From: Rhodoferax sp.
Lineage (GTDB): Bacteria; Pseudomonadota; Gammaproteobacteria; Burkholderiales; Burkholderiaceae_C
NCBI RefSeq assembly: GCF_028689305.1
Contig: NZ_JAQTWM010000029.1
Location: forward strand, 1-38,671
DNA: 38,671 nucleotides
Direction: 5' to 3'
In this document: one piece after another, positions 8,286 through 16,778 of the stretch
Layout: every line of letters starts with the position of its first letter
Numbering within the stretch: the stretch's first letter is position 1
Translations under genes and position numbers: made by a program
The notes under the pieces: model-generated
The model's database searches: none
What the model saw: only the letters and a program-made list of their open reading frames with translations
Told to the model about the DNA's origin: nothing

Positions 8286-9527
8286 TTATCCCAGGCTGAG
8301 TTCAGACTTCACCACGCGGCGGTACACGGCGTACAGCACCAGCGTGGCTGACAACAACACGGCACCCAGGGCACAGGCCATGCCCCAGTTGACATTGACG
8401 TTGGTGTATTGGGCGATGTAATAACTCAGCATCTGGTCATCCGCGCCACCCAGCAGGGCTGGCGTCACGTAGTAGCCAATGCTGAGGATGAACACCAGCA
8501 GACCACCGGCCCCCATGCCGGGGTAGGTTTGCGGCATATAGACGCGAAAGAACGCCGCAACCGGTGAGCTGCCCAGCGACACGGCGGCGCGCAGGTAGGT
8601 GGGCGGTACCGACTTCATGACGCTGTACAGCGGCAGGATCATGAACGGCAGCAGGATGTGCACCATGGCAATGATGACCCCCAGGCGGTTGAACAGCAGC
8701 GGCAAGGGTTCGCCGATGAAACCCAGCTCCATCAAGGTGCGGTTGACCAGCCCGTTGGTTTGCAGCAGCACGATCCAGGCCGCCGAGCGCACCAGAATCG
8801 AGGTCCAGAACGGCACCAGCACCAGAATCATCAGGATGTTGGCCTGCCGTGGTGTCAGTGTGGAGAGCCAGTAGGCCAGCGGGTAGCCCAGCAGCAGGCA
8901 AAAGAGGGTGACGACGGCACTGATGCTGAAGGTGCGCATCAGGATTTTGCTGAAGGCGGCGGCGTCAGCGTCCACCTTGACGATGTGGCCTTGAATGTCG
9001 CGCTTCAAGTCCACCGAAGTCAGCAGGTAGTCCGGGGTCCAGCGTGAGCCGTTTTTGGCAATCGCCTGCCAGTATTCCGGCTCGGCCCAGCGTGGGTCCA
9101 GTTCCAGCAGGCGTGCCTTGACCTGGGCCGGTGTCAGCCCAGCGTCCAAGGGCAGGGCACGGTAGGTGCCCATGATGAGGGAGCGGGCGCCGCTGACCTC
9201 ACTGTTGAGGCGGCGCGCCAGGCCGCCCGCGTCAGATTGTTCGGCAATGGCCGACAGATCAGAGATCAGCGCAGCAAAGGCCTGATCCGGCGGCGTTGAG
9301 GTGCGGTCCCAATGGTCCAGGGCCTGGACCGTGTTTTTGAGGGTGCCCGCCACCTCGGGGTTTTCGATGGCACGCACCAGCAGCGCGCCAATTGGCACGA
9401 TGAAGGTGGCCAGCAGAAAAATCAGCAGCGGCAGGGTCAGAGAGATGGCAAAGGCCTTTTTGCGGCGCTGCGAACGCCGCAACTGTGCCGCCAGGTTGCC
9501 AGGAATCACAGTTGTGGTCAGAGCCAT
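8286..9527 (-). CDS. Polyamine-type ABC transporter permease, PotB-like with long extracytoplasmic insert
   Basis: A 413-residue inner-membrane permease, about 100 residues longer than the usual PotB. The extra length is a soluble stretch of roughly 150 residues between the first membrane segment (near residues 25-52) and the permease core that starts around residue 205. It is polar, helix-like and should face the periplasm. The core has the EAA loop AAVSLGSSPVAAFFRVYMP. Two ATGs lie six bases apart. GGGAGGG abuts the first (9533) but is well spaced from the second (9527), so the second is preferred. It belongs to the gabT-linked importer. Permeases with such an insert are known in this family, but what the insert does here is unknown. 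Confidence 0.88.
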   Translation of the reverse strand: MALTTTVIPGNLAAQLRRSQRRKKAFAISLTLPLLIFLLATFIVPIGALLVRAIENPEVAGTLKNTVQALDHWDRTSTPPDQAFAALISDLSAIAEQSDAGGLARRLNSEVSGARSLIMGTYRALPLDAGLTPAQVKARLLELDPRWAEPEYWQAIAKNGSRWTPDYLLTSVDLKRDIQGHIVKVDADAAAFSKILMRTFSISAVVTLFCLLLGYPLAYWLSTLTPRQANILMILVLVPFWTSILVRSAAWIVLLQTNGLVNRTLMELGFIGEPLPLLFNRLGVIIAMVHILLPFMILPLYSVMKSVPPTYLRAAVSLGSSPVAAFFRVYMPQTYPGMGAGGLLVFILSIGYYVTPALLGGADDQMLSYYIAQYTNVNVNWGMACALGAVLLSATLVLYAVYRRVVKSELSLG

Positions 9528-9548
9528 GGCCATCCCTCCCTGATCCGC

Positions 9549-10577
9549 TTATTGCGCTGCCCAGGCGGCGAAACGCTTCTCCAGCGCCTCACCCTGGTCA
9601 GCCCAGAAACCCACGTTGAACTGCAATGCGGTCTTGGCATTGGCCGGGGCGGTCGGCAACTGGCTCAGCACCTTGGCATCGAGCTTGGCCAGCGCCTTGG
9701 TATTGGTCGGGCCGTAGGCGATGTTTTTGGCGTATTCGGCTTGCGCATCGGCGCTGCTGGCCAGGGCGATGAACTTCAGAGCAGCCTCTTTGTTGGGCGT
9801 GCCCTTGGGCATGACCCAGTAGTCCAGGTCATAAATGCCGCCGGTCCAGGTGATCTTGAGGTTCTTGCCTTCGCGCTGGGCGGCATCAATGCGGCCGTTG
9901 TAGGCGGTGGCCATGACCACGTCACCGGCCACCAGGAACTGGGGCGGCTGGGCACCGGCTTCCCACCACTGGATGTTGGCCTTGAGTTCGCTCAGCTTCT
10001 TGAACGCGCGGTCAGCACCTTCCTTGGTTTTGAGCACCTTGTACACGTCAGCCGCAGCCACGCCGTCGGCCATCAGGGCAAATTCAACGTTGTAGCGGGC
10101 CCCTTTGCGCAAGCCGCGTTTGCCGGGGAATTTCTTCACGTCCCAGAAGTCAGCCCAGGTGGTGGGAGCGGTTTTGAGCTTGTCGCCGTTGTAGGCCATC
10201 ACGGTGGACCAGACGAAGGTGCCGATGCCGCACTCGTGGATGGCCGCGGGCTGGAAGTCAGCCTTGTTGCCAATCTTGCTGTAGTCCAGCTTCTCGAACA
10301 GGCCTTCGTCGCAGCCGCGGGTCACGTCGGGAGATTCAACCTCCACCACGTCCCAGGTCACTTTCTTGGCTTCGACCATGGCCTTGATCTTGGCTTGTTC
10401 GCCGTTGTATTCGACGCTGACAACCTTGTTGCCAGAGGCTTTTTCATAGGGGCCGACGTAGGCCACTTTTTGGGCGTTGCCGTTGGCGCCACCGAAGTTG
10501 ACCACGGTCAGATCGGCGGCTTGGCTGGACAGGGCAAACAGTGCAGTACAGGCTGCAACCAGGGGGGTGAGTTTCAT
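9549..10577 (-). CDS. Periplasmic binding protein of the second polyamine-type importer
   Basis: A 342-residue exported solute-binding protein. Its signal peptide is MKLTPLVAACTALFALSSQA, and the mature part begins ADLTVVNFGG. Family marks include NGEQAKIKAMVEAKKVTWDVVEVESPD and AYNGDKLKTAPTTWADFWDVKKFPGKRGL, typical of PotD-like family-8 binding proteins for amines. The ATG at 10577 has AGGAG seven bases upstream; the TTG one codon earlier is too close to it. It sits between the ATPase and permease genes. Its ligand is inferred to be a guanidino acid, GABA or a polyamine from the catabolic neighbours. Confidence 0.9.
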   Translation of the reverse strand: MKLTPLVAACTALFALSSQAADLTVVNFGGANGNAQKVAYVGPYEKASGNKVVSVEYNGEQAKIKAMVEAKKVTWDVVEVESPDVTRGCDEGLFEKLDYSKIGNKADFQPAAIHECGIGTFVWSTVMAYNGDKLKTAPTTWADFWDVKKFPGKRGLRKGARYNVEFALMADGVAAADVYKVLKTKEGADRAFKKLSELKANIQWWEAGAQPPQFLVAGDVVMATAYNGRIDAAQREGKNLKITWTGGIYDLDYWVMPKGTPNKEAALKFIALASSADAQAEYAKNIAYGPTNTKALAKLDAKVLSQLPTAPANAKTALQFNVGFWADQGEALEKRFAAWAAQ

Positions 10578-10622
10578 CAAAGGACTCCTAGGGGGTGAAA
10601 AAAACCAAAAAATGCAAGTGGG

Positions 10623-11717
10623 TCAGGCATAGACCCGCAAATGCTCGGGGGGCAGCACCAGCCAGATGACATCACCGGCCTGCGGGATGTTGGGGCTGGA
10701 GAGCGCAATCTTGACGGTGGCCGGGGCTTGGCCCTCCACCTGGCAGCGCATGCGCAGGTGGTCGCCGTAGTAAATCACGTCGTTGACCCGGGCGCGCAGG
10801 CTGTTGGTGGGCGCTGGCTGGTTGCCTGGGCAAATCAGCGCACGTTCAGGGCGGATGCAGGCCTGCACCGGGTAATTCAGCGGCGCGCCGTTGATGTCCT
10901 GGCCCTGCAAGGTGGCCCCGCTCGGCAGCTGTACCTGGCAGATGCCGCCCGCACCACGTTCGCTGGTGACGATATGGGCGTCCAGCACGGTGTTGTCGCC
11001 GACAAAGCTGGCCACAAAACGGTTCACCGGGGTTTCATACAGCGTGCTGACCGGGTCAATCTGCTGGATCAAGCCGTCGTTGAACACCGCCACCCGGTCG
11101 GACATGGTCAGCGCTTCGGACTGGTCGTGGGTGACGTAGACAAAGGTCAGGCCAAGTTTGTGGTGCAGCTCTTTGAGCTCAATCTGCATGTGCTCGCGCA
11201 ACTGCTTGTCCAGCGCACCCAGCGGCTCGTCCATCAGCACCAGTTGCGGGTCAAACACCAGGGCGCGTGCCAGGGCAATACGCTGTTGTTGCCCGCCCGA
11301 GAGCTGGCCGGGGTAACGCGCCCCTTTGTCGCCCATCTGCACCATGTCCAGCGCGCGTTTGACCTTGGCTTCACGCTCCGACTTGCCCAATTTGCGTACC
11401 GTGAGCGGGTAGGCCACGTTGTCGGCAATCGTCATGTGCGGAAACAAGGCGTAGTTCTGGAACACCATGCCAAAGTTGCGCTTGTGCGGCGGCGTTTTGG
11501 TGATGGGTTTGCCCGCCAGAAAAATTTCACCCGAGGTGGGTGACTCAAAGCCGGCCAGCATCATCAGCGTGGTGGTCTTGCCGGAGCCCGACGGCCCCAG
11601 CAGTGACAAAAATTCACCACTCTGGATGTCCAGATTCAGGTCGCGCACCACCAGGGTGCTGCCGTCGTAAGTTTTTTGGACGCTGGTGAAGCGAACCAGG
11701 GGATCAGACGATGCCAT
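10623..11717 (-). CDS. ATP-binding protein of the second polyamine-type importer, PotA-like
   Basis: A 364-residue cytoplasmic ATPase with Walker A GPSGSGKT near residues 38-45, Q-loop [10 protein letters not shown], signature LSGGQQQR, Walker [13 protein letters not shown], the switch [12 protein letters not shown] and a C-terminal TOBE-like domain. It is the first gene of the second importer set and follows gabT with an 80 bp gap that contains a degenerate repeat and a strong hairpin. No convincing ribosome site precedes the ATG, which lies directly beside the repeat. Regulation may therefore involve the hairpin. Confidence 0.92.
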   Translation of the reverse strand: MASSDPLVRFTSVQKTYDGSTLVVRDLNLDIQSGEFLSLLGPSGSGKTTTLMMLAGFESPTSGEIFLAGKPITKTPPHKRNFGMVFQNYALFPHMTIADNVAYPLTVRKLGKSEREAKVKRALDMVQMGDKGARYPGQLSGGQQQRIALARALVFDPQLVLMDEPLGALDKQLREHMQIELKELHHKLGLTFVYVTHDQSEALTMSDRVAVFNDGLIQQIDPVSTLYETPVNRFVASFVGDNTVLDAHIVTSERGAGGICQVQLPSGATLQGQDINGAPLNYPVQACIRPERALICPGNQPAPTNSLRARVNDVIYYGDHLRMRCQVEGQAPATVKIALSSPNIPQAGDVIWLVLPPEHLRVYA

Positions 11718-11720
11718 TAT

Positions 11721-11779
11721 TTGCTATTCTTTAAGGAGCATCCAAAGCCCGCAGAATGCGGGCTGGAGGCTATTTTGAT
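11721..11779 (+). repeat. Degenerate copy of the Comamonadaceae-type intergenic repeat
   Basis: On the plus strand it starts TTGCTATTCTTTAAGGAGC and ends GCGGGCTGGAGGCTATTTTG. It keeps the TGCTATT start and the GGGCT..AGG end blocks of the better copies, but the middle has diverged into a hairpin. It lies in the gabT / ATPase gap. Confidence 0.4.
11746..11764 (-). terminator. Intercistronic hairpin between gabT and the ABC ATPase gene
   Basis: AGCCCGCA-TTC-TGCGGGCT (minus strand) is a perfect 8 bp stem with a 3 base loop, followed by only TTTGG. It could be a partial terminator or an RNA-stabilising stem that lowers transporter expression relative to gabT. It lacks a full U-run, so full termination is doubtful. 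Confidence 0.4.
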
Positions 11780-11797
11780 ATGCAATTATTGTGCCAG

Positions 11798-13090
11798 TCA
11801 AGCGATCGCCGCCAGGCTGGCTTCGAGGATGTCCAGCCCTTCGTTCACGATGGCATCGCTGGCGGTCAGCGGCACCAGAATACGCACCACGTTGCCGTAG
11901 GTGCCGCACGTCAGCAGGATCAGGCCGCGTTTCGTTGCCTCACCGGCCAGGGCCTTGGCCAGCTCGGCACTGGGCTGGTGCGGGTCGCCGTTCTTGCACA
12001 ACTCAATCGCCACCATGGCACCCAGGCCGCGCACGTCACAAATGCGTTTGTCCTTGGCCGCGATGGTTTTCAGGCGGTTCATCATGTGGGCGCCCAGCGC
12101 GCGGCTGCGTTCCAGCAGATGTTCTTTTTCAAACACGTCCAGCACCGCCAGGGCCGCAGCACAGGCGATCGGGCTGCCCGCATAGGTGCCTCCCAGGCCA
12201 CCAGCGGCGGGGGCGTCCATGACTTCGGCGCGGCCGACCACGCCCGAGATCGGGTAGCCGCCTGCCATGGATTTGGCCATGGTGATCATGTCCGGGGCGA
12301 CACCGCTTTGCTCGATGGCAAACCAGGTGCCGGTGCGGCCTGCGCCGGTCTGGATCTCGTCGGCAATCATCAAGATACCGTGCTGGTCACACAGGGCGCG
12401 CACACGCTGCAGGAAGTCGGCGGGCGCCACATTGAAGCCACCTTCACCCTGCACCGGCTCCACGATGATGGCTGCCACGCGGCTGGCTTCCACGTCGTTT
12501 TTCAGGATCGATTCAATCGACGCAATGGAGTCGTCCACACTCACGCCGTGGGCGGCATTGGGGAACTGGGCGTGGAAAATTTCACCGGGGAACGGACCAA
12601 AGCCGGTTTTGTACGGCGCGACCTTGCCGGTCAGGCCCAGCGTGAGCAGCGTGCGGCCGTGGTAGCCGCTGGTGAAGGCAATCACGGCGCTGCGCTTGGT
12701 GTGGGAGCGGGCGATCTTGATGGCGTTTTCCACCGCTTCGGCGCCGGTGGTCAAAAACAGGGTTTTCTTGGCAAAGTTGCCCGGGGCCAGCGCGTTGATG
12801 CGCTCGGCCAGTTCCACATAAGGTTCATAGGCCAGCACCTGGAAGCAGGTGTGGGTGTACAGGTCCAGCTGTTTTTTCACGGCATCCACGATCTCGGGAT
12901 GGCAGTGGCCGGTGTTGAGCACGGCAATGCCGCCGGCAAAATCAATGTAGCGTTTGCCCTCCACGTCCCACACTTCGGCGTTTTTGCCGTGGGCAATAAA
13001 AACCTCGTGGCTTTGGCCCACGCCACGGGGAATGGCGGCCTGGCGGCGGGCCATCAGCGCCGCGTTGGTTGCTTGGGTTTTGGTCAGCAT
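11798..13090 (-). CDS. gabT: 4-aminobutyrate aminotransferase
   Basis: A cytoplasmic PLP enzyme of 430 residues that transfers the amino group of GABA to 2-oxoglutarate, giving succinate semialdehyde for GabD. Motifs are TTGAEAVENAIKIAR, the PLP aspartate region ILMIADEIQTGAGRTG, and the Schiff-base lysine K273 in TMAKSMAGGYP. The ATG at 13090 has CAGGAG at good spacing; a longer upstream reading frame runs through the divergent regulator's promoter and was discarded. It is the first gene of the minus-strand catabolic series, facing the MocR-type regulator, which is the expected arrangement for GabR control. Closely related class-III aminotransferases (5-aminovalerate) are a minor alternative. 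Confidence 0.95.
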   Translation of the reverse strand: MLTKTQATNAALMARRQAAIPRGVGQSHEVFIAHGKNAEVWDVEGKRYIDFAGGIAVLNTGHCHPEIVDAVKKQLDLYTHTCFQVLAYEPYVELAERINALAPGNFAKKTLFLTTGAEAVENAIKIARSHTKRSAVIAFTSGYHGRTLLTLGLTGKVAPYKTGFGPFPGEIFHAQFPNAAHGVSVDDSIASIESILKNDVEASRVAAIIVEPVQGEGGFNVAPADFLQRVRALCDQHGILMIADEIQTGAGRTGTWFAIEQSGVAPDMITMAKSMAGGYPISGVVGRAEVMDAPAAGGLGGTYAGSPIACAAALAVLDVFEKEHLLERSRALGAHMMNRLKTIAAKDKRICDVRGLGAMVAIELCKNGDPHQPSAELAKALAGEATKRGLILLTCGTYGNVVRILVPLTASDAIVNEGLDILEASLAAIA

Positions 13091-13184
13091 AGTTCTCCTG
13101 AAGGGTTGGTGCGGTTGATAAAGTGCCCAGACTTTAAGATTGACGGCCCGCCCCGACCATATACAGTTAGGTCTTTTTTGAGGA

Positions 13185-13213
13185 TGTACTGTGCAGTGCC
13201 TGTGCCCAGTACA
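13185..13213. promoter_or_regulatory. TGTACTG-N15-CAGTACA inverted repeat, candidate GabR/MocR operator
   Basis: TGTACTG (13185-13191) and CAGTACA (13207-13213) are perfect inverted arms. A related ATACAG lies at 13161-13166 and GTACAG at 13209-13214. The cluster is in the 145 bp gap between gabT and the divergent MocR-type gene, just upstream of the regulator's ATG. MocR regulators often bind spaced repeats in exactly this place. Binding is inferred. Confidence 0.45.
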
Positions 13214-13235
13214 GACAAACCCTAATACCGCAAGC

Positions 13236-14627
13236 ATGTTCACTTTAGATCCGCAGAGTTCCACCCCGCTGGTGCTGCAAATCGTGGCGGGTTTTCGTGC
13301 CGCCATTGAAGATGGCTCTTTGCGGCCAGGCTCCAAGGCGCCGTCGATTCGCCAGTTTGCCCATGCGCACAACGTCAGCGTGTTCACGGTGGTGGACGCG
13401 TATGACCGCCTGGTGGCGCAGGGTTACTTTGCCTCGCGCGCCAACTCAGGCTTTTTTGTCAAACAGCGGGCCAAGTCGGCGACCGAGTTGCCCGCCCAGG
13501 GGGCCAATTTCAGTTTTGATTCGATGTGGTATTCACGGCGGATCTTTGAAAACCGGGCACTGTTGATGAAGCCGGGGTGCGGCTGGCTGCCGGGCGACTG
13601 GCTGTTTCAGGATGGTGTGCGTCGCAGCCTGCGCAGTCTGGCGGCAGATGACTTTGATCTGGGCGGATACGGCGAGCCCAAGGGTTATCTGCCCTTGCGC
13701 CAGTTGGTGCGCGACCTGCTGGCCGAGCAGGAAATCGCCGTCACCACCGAGCAGGTGCTGTTGACTCAGGGCTCCAGCCAGGCGATGGACCTGGTGGCGC
13801 GCCGTCTGGTGCGCACCGGCGACGCCGTGCTGGTGGACGACCCCGGCTACCCGAACTTGCTGTTTTCCCTGCGTTTTCTGGGCGCCAGGCTGATTGGTGT
13901 GCCGCGCACCGCGGCCGGTTATGACCTGGCTGAGCTGGAGCGGCTGGTGGTGACGCATCAGCCCAAGGTGTTTTTTACCCAGCCGCGCCTGCAAAGCCCG
14001 ACCGGCTCCATTGCCCAGCTGGCGCATTTGCACCGGGTGATGCAACTGGCGGACAAACACGACTTTCTGGTGGTGGAAAACGACATCTACGCCGATCTTG
14101 ACCCCGAACCCCGGCCGTCCCTGGCCAGCCTGGACCAGTTGAACCGGGTGGTCTATATCGGCAGCTTTTCCAAAACCATCTCATCCAACATCCGTGTGGG
14201 TTATGTCGCGGCCAACCCGGATTTGCTGGAAGACCTGGCCCAGCTCAAGATGATTTCAGGGCTGACCTCATCCGAATTCACCGAACGCCTGGCGCACGGC
14301 GCGCTGATTGATGGCCGCTGGCGCAAACACGTCAAGGGTCTGCGCGAGCGGCTGGCCAAAGCCCATGTGGCGACGGCCTCCAAGTTGCTCAAGCTCGGTT
14401 TTGAGATTTTTTGCGAGCCCAAAGCCGGCATCTTCCTGTGGGCCCGGCATCCGGCGTTACAAGACTCGGGTGAACTGGCCTACCGGGCGGCGGAGCATGA
14501 CATCCTGCTGGGGCCGGGGCATCTGTTCAGCTCCGACCTGCAGCCCAGCCCCTGGCTGCGTTTCAACGTGATTTTTTGTGACGAACCGGCGGTGTTTGAC
14601 TTTTTGGCGGGGTGCACCCGCGGCTAA
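13236..14627 (+). CDS. MocR/GabR-type GntR regulator with aminotransferase domain
   Basis: A 463-residue regulator that fuses an N-terminal GntR winged helix (residues about 8-75; LRPGSKAPSIRQFAHAHNVSVFTVVDAYDRL) to a class-I aminotransferase-like domain. PLP-pocket residues are visible: QGSSQAMDLVARRLV, DDPGYPNLLF, ENDIYADL and the Schiff-base lysine in IGSFSKTISSNIRVGY. By analogy with GabR it should sense GABA through PLP and activate gabT while repressing itself. The start is the ATG at 13236; a GTG 45 bases earlier lies within the candidate operator. The divergent gabT and the downstream gabD make GABA control likely, but the effector is inferred. Confidence 0.88.
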   Translation: MFTLDPQSSTPLVLQIVAGFRAAIEDGSLRPGSKAPSIRQFAHAHNVSVFTVVDAYDRLVAQGYFASRANSGFFVKQRAKSATELPAQGANFSFDSMWYSRRIFENRALLMKPGCGWLPGDWLFQDGVRRSLRSLAADDFDLGGYGEPKGYLPLRQLVRDLLAEQEIAVTTEQVLLTQGSSQAMDLVARRLVRTGDAVLVDDPGYPNLLFSLRFLGARLIGVPRTAAGYDLAELERLVVTHQPKVFFTQPRLQSPTGSIAQLAHLHRVMQLADKHDFLVVENDIYADLDPEPRPSLASLDQLNRVVYIGSFSKTISSNIRVGYVAANPDLLEDLAQLKMISGLTSSEFTERLAHGALIDGRWRKHVKGLRERLAKAHVATASKLLKLGFEIFCEPKAGIFLWARHPALQDSGELAYRAAEHDILLGPGHLFSSDLQPSPWLRFNVIFCDEPAVFDFLAGCTRG

Positions 14628-14663
14628 GGGCGTGTTTTTGCCGCCGAACAAAGAAGGAATCAC

Positions 14664-15269
14664 GTGGGTATCCAAGACAGGGACTGGTATCGTGATGCTC
14701 AGCGCGAGAAGGAAAAACAGCGTCAAATGGACGAGACGCGCAGCAAGTTTTCCTCCTATACACGCCAACATTTGAGCGCCAAAGATCGAACGCCACGGCA
14801 ACTCGGCCTTGTTCCGATGATGATTTTTTGGTGTGCCGTGATGGGCCTGTTGTACGTGCTGATGACGCACTACCTCAAGCCCCGGCCAGCCAAAGTGATG
14901 GCCAATGGCGACTTGGTACTCAAGCGGTCCCAGGACGGGCACTTCTACACATTGGGCAAAGTCAATGGTGTGGAAGCAAAATTCATGGTGGACACAGGGG
15001 CGTCCCTGGTCACGGTGAGTGAAGATTTTGCCAATAGGGCATGGATTCGGGGTGGCGTGACCACCGTGTTCAAAACGGCTAACGGTGATGCACCAGGCCG
15101 TATTGTGGACGGTGCCGCTGTATCCATTGGCCCCATCAGTGTTGCGAATGTACGTGTCGGCGTAGGTTTGCGGGGCCACGAAGCCGGTGAGGCACTGTTA
15201 GGCCAGTCTTTTCTGTCGAAGTTTGACATCATCATGGACAAAGACCAGATGGTGATACGGCAACGTTAA
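14664..15269 (+). CDS. Membrane-anchored retropepsin-like aspartic protease (TIGR02281/clan AA type)
   Basis: A 201-residue protein with a charged, helix-prone N-terminus (residues 1-45, rich in Arg, Glu, Lys and Gln) and one membrane segment at about residues 48-68 (LGLVPMMIFWCAVMGLLYVL). A single retropepsin-like domain follows, with the catalytic motif D110-TGAS, the psi-loop region, and LLGQSFLSKFDI near the C-terminus. One DTGAS motif implies an active homodimer. The start is GTG at 14664, with AAGAAGG six bases upstream. Members of this family are common in proteobacteria with little known function. It stands 36 bp after the regulator gene and marks the edge of the accessory stretch. 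Confidence 0.85.
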   Translation: MGIQDRDWYRDAQREKEKQRQMDETRSKFSSYTRQHLSAKDRTPRQLGLVPMMIFWCAVMGLLYVLMTHYLKPRPAKVMANGDLVLKRSQDGHFYTLGKVNGVEAKFMVDTGASLVTVSEDFANRAWIRGGVTTVFKTANGDAPGRIVDGAAVSIGPISVANVRVGVGLRGHEAGEALLGQSFLSKFDIIMDKDQMVIRQR

Positions 15270-15276
15270 ATCGCGC

Positions 15277-15298
15277 TAAATCGAGCCTGCCCTTTTTT
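15277..15298 (+). repeat. TAAATCGAGCC-type dispersed repeat, copy 1
   Basis: TAAATCGAGCC is followed by TGCCCTTTTTT, just after the protease stop codon. Matching copies stand at 17025-17047 (inverted) and 17894-17915 (direct). Copies 1 and 3 agree at 19 of 22 positions. Confidence 0.5.
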
Positions 15299-15326
15299 CT
15301 CTTTACTTTTTCTTTAACCAACCTCC

Positions 15327-15503
15327 ACGAAACCCGGGGCGATTCAGAAACGGGACTACGCCAAACTGGCCGATCGACTCGACTCACAAACGGTGATGGC
15401 GCAACTGCCCAAATGGTTCGATGACTACAATTCTTACTACCTGCACAGAACGTTGGGCTATGTGCCTGCCAAGTTGTTCAGAGAGAAACGAGCGGTAAAT
15501 TAA
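15327..15503 (+). pseudogene. IS3-type transposase (OrfB/integrase) C-terminal remnant
   Basis: One open frame ending at TAA 15501-15503 encodes IQKRDYAKLADRL, then LPKWFDDYNSYYLHRTLGY and VPAKLFREKRAVN. The pattern KRDY ... W[FV].DYN....H..LGY.P is the C-terminal end of the rve/DDE domain of IS3-family OrfB transposases. Nothing upstream continues the domain and no start codon fits; the protease gene ends only about 60 bases earlier. This is the stump of an insertion sequence, with no complete inverted repeats visible. It marks the left side of a low-GC stretch that seems to have been acquired or rearranged. Confidence 0.75.
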
Positions 15504-15647
15504 ACATACCGGCGGTACTGGGTTACGGGGTCAAGACCTATAAACTTCCAAACTGGTTTCACTTGCAAATCAATCGGTACTGTGAAAATGAAACGCCTAC
15601 CTTTCTAACGATTTTTGACTGCAATCTACTACAGTGCAAACAGGATA

Positions 15648-16778
15648 ATGCAAAAACGGTTACAAACACCCAAAACTGAGCATCTGGGGCGCAATGAAGA
15701 GATTGAAATACTCCGTGCAATAGCGGTGATTTTTGTTCTACTTCATCACTATGAAGGACTAATAGTTGGCTATCCTGCGCTGTATCCATATGTGGAAGGC
15801 TTGTACTCTGGTGTCGACCTATTTTTTTGTATCTCGGGCTATGTTATCGCACGTAGCCTTATCCCGAAGTTGATCGACAAAACTGGTACGGTCTTTTTTA
15901 GGGAGATAATTTCATTCTGGATCAAGCGCTGGTATCGCATTATTCCGTCTGCTTTACTGTGGGTCGTTGCGACCTTGGCAATTCTTGGGCCGAATGCATT
16001 AAAAGGCAATGCTCCCTTATGGTACGACACGTTCTCAGCTATTTTTCAGTATGCGAACTTCCATTTCTACCACTGCACCGTTGAACCCACGACGCATTGT
16101 GTAGCCTTTCAACAGTATTGGAGTTTGTCACTGGAGGAGCAGTTTTATCTGCTCATTCCTTTGGCGATCTTCCTTTTCAGGAAGCACCTAAGTTACTTCG
16201 TGCTAATACTTGCATTGTTGCAGGTGGTCACAGAACGTCATCACTGGAGTGGACTTACTGGGTTTGTGCGTACTGACGCAATCGCATTTGGCGTCCTGTT
16301 GGCTATGATTTCTCTTCGACCCGCCTACCTTTTTCTCGAACCGACTGCACTGAAAGCCCGTTTTGGGCGCATCGTACCGCTTTTGTTATTGGCTGGAATC
16401 GCGATCGTACCGACCACGAAGCCTATTCCTCAGTATATGGGCTTACTTTCAAGCTTTTGTCTCTTGATCGTTTGGCTCGCGTCGTACGATAAAGGCTACG
16501 TTCTTGGTCCAAGCAAAATGCGGCGATGGTTGGTGAAAATTGGTGAGCGTTCATTTGCCATCTACCTTGGTCAGATCGTTATATTCATAATAGGTCGAAA
16601 AATCAGCGATGCATTGATGGCGTCAGATACGCCCAACATCACTACTAAGATACTCTTCACGCTCTTCGTTGGAGCTTTATCGATGTTTGTACTGGTGGAG
16701 GTAAGTTATCGGTTTGTCGAGGTACCGTGGCGCAATCGTGGTCGCCATATTGCCGACTGTTTCAACCACTCACCATAG
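15648..16778 (+). CDS. Acyltransferase family 3 membrane protein (OafA/YrhL-like)
   Basis: An integral membrane acyltransferase of about 376 residues. The N-terminus has the family hallmark EIEILRAIAVIFVLLHHYEG, with the likely catalytic histidine pair, then SGVDLFFCISGYVIARSL. Many hydrophobic segments follow, as does a central QQYWSLSLEEQFYLLIPL. Relatives move acyl groups onto O-antigen, exopolysaccharide, Nod factors or macrolides; here no polysaccharide genes are near, so the acceptor is unknown. ATG 15648 is preferred, although only a weak AGGA precedes it; TTG 15615 is an alternative. Base composition is clearly more AT-rich than in the flanks, and the IS3 remnant just upstream suggests horizontal transfer. 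Confidence 0.88.
   Translation: MQKRLQTPKTEHLGRNEEIEILRAIAVIFVLLHHYEGLIVGYPALYPYVEGLYSGVDLFFCISGYVIARSLIPKLIDKTGTVFFREIISFWIKRWYRIIPSALLWVVATLAILGPNALKGNAPLWYDTFSAIFQYANFHFYHCTVEPTTHCVAFQQYWSLSLEEQFYLLIPLAIFLFRKHLSYFVLILALLQVVTERHHWSGLTGFVRTDAIAFGVLLAMISLRPAYLFLEPTALKARFGRIVPLLLLAGIAIVPTTKPIPQYMGLLSSFCLLIVWLASYDKGYVLGPSKMRRWLVKIGERSFAIYLGQIVIFIIGRKISDALMASDTPNITTKILFTLFVGALSMFVLVEVSYRFVEVPWRNRGRHIADCFNHSP

Noticed and set aside
9312-10598. 428-codon plus-strand frame opposite the binding-protein gene
   Set aside because: Antisense to a binding protein with signal peptide and ribosome site; no independent support.
11756-13225. 489-codon plus-strand frame opposite gabT
   Set aside because: Mirror frame of gabT; no domain, and composition is that of an antisense shadow.
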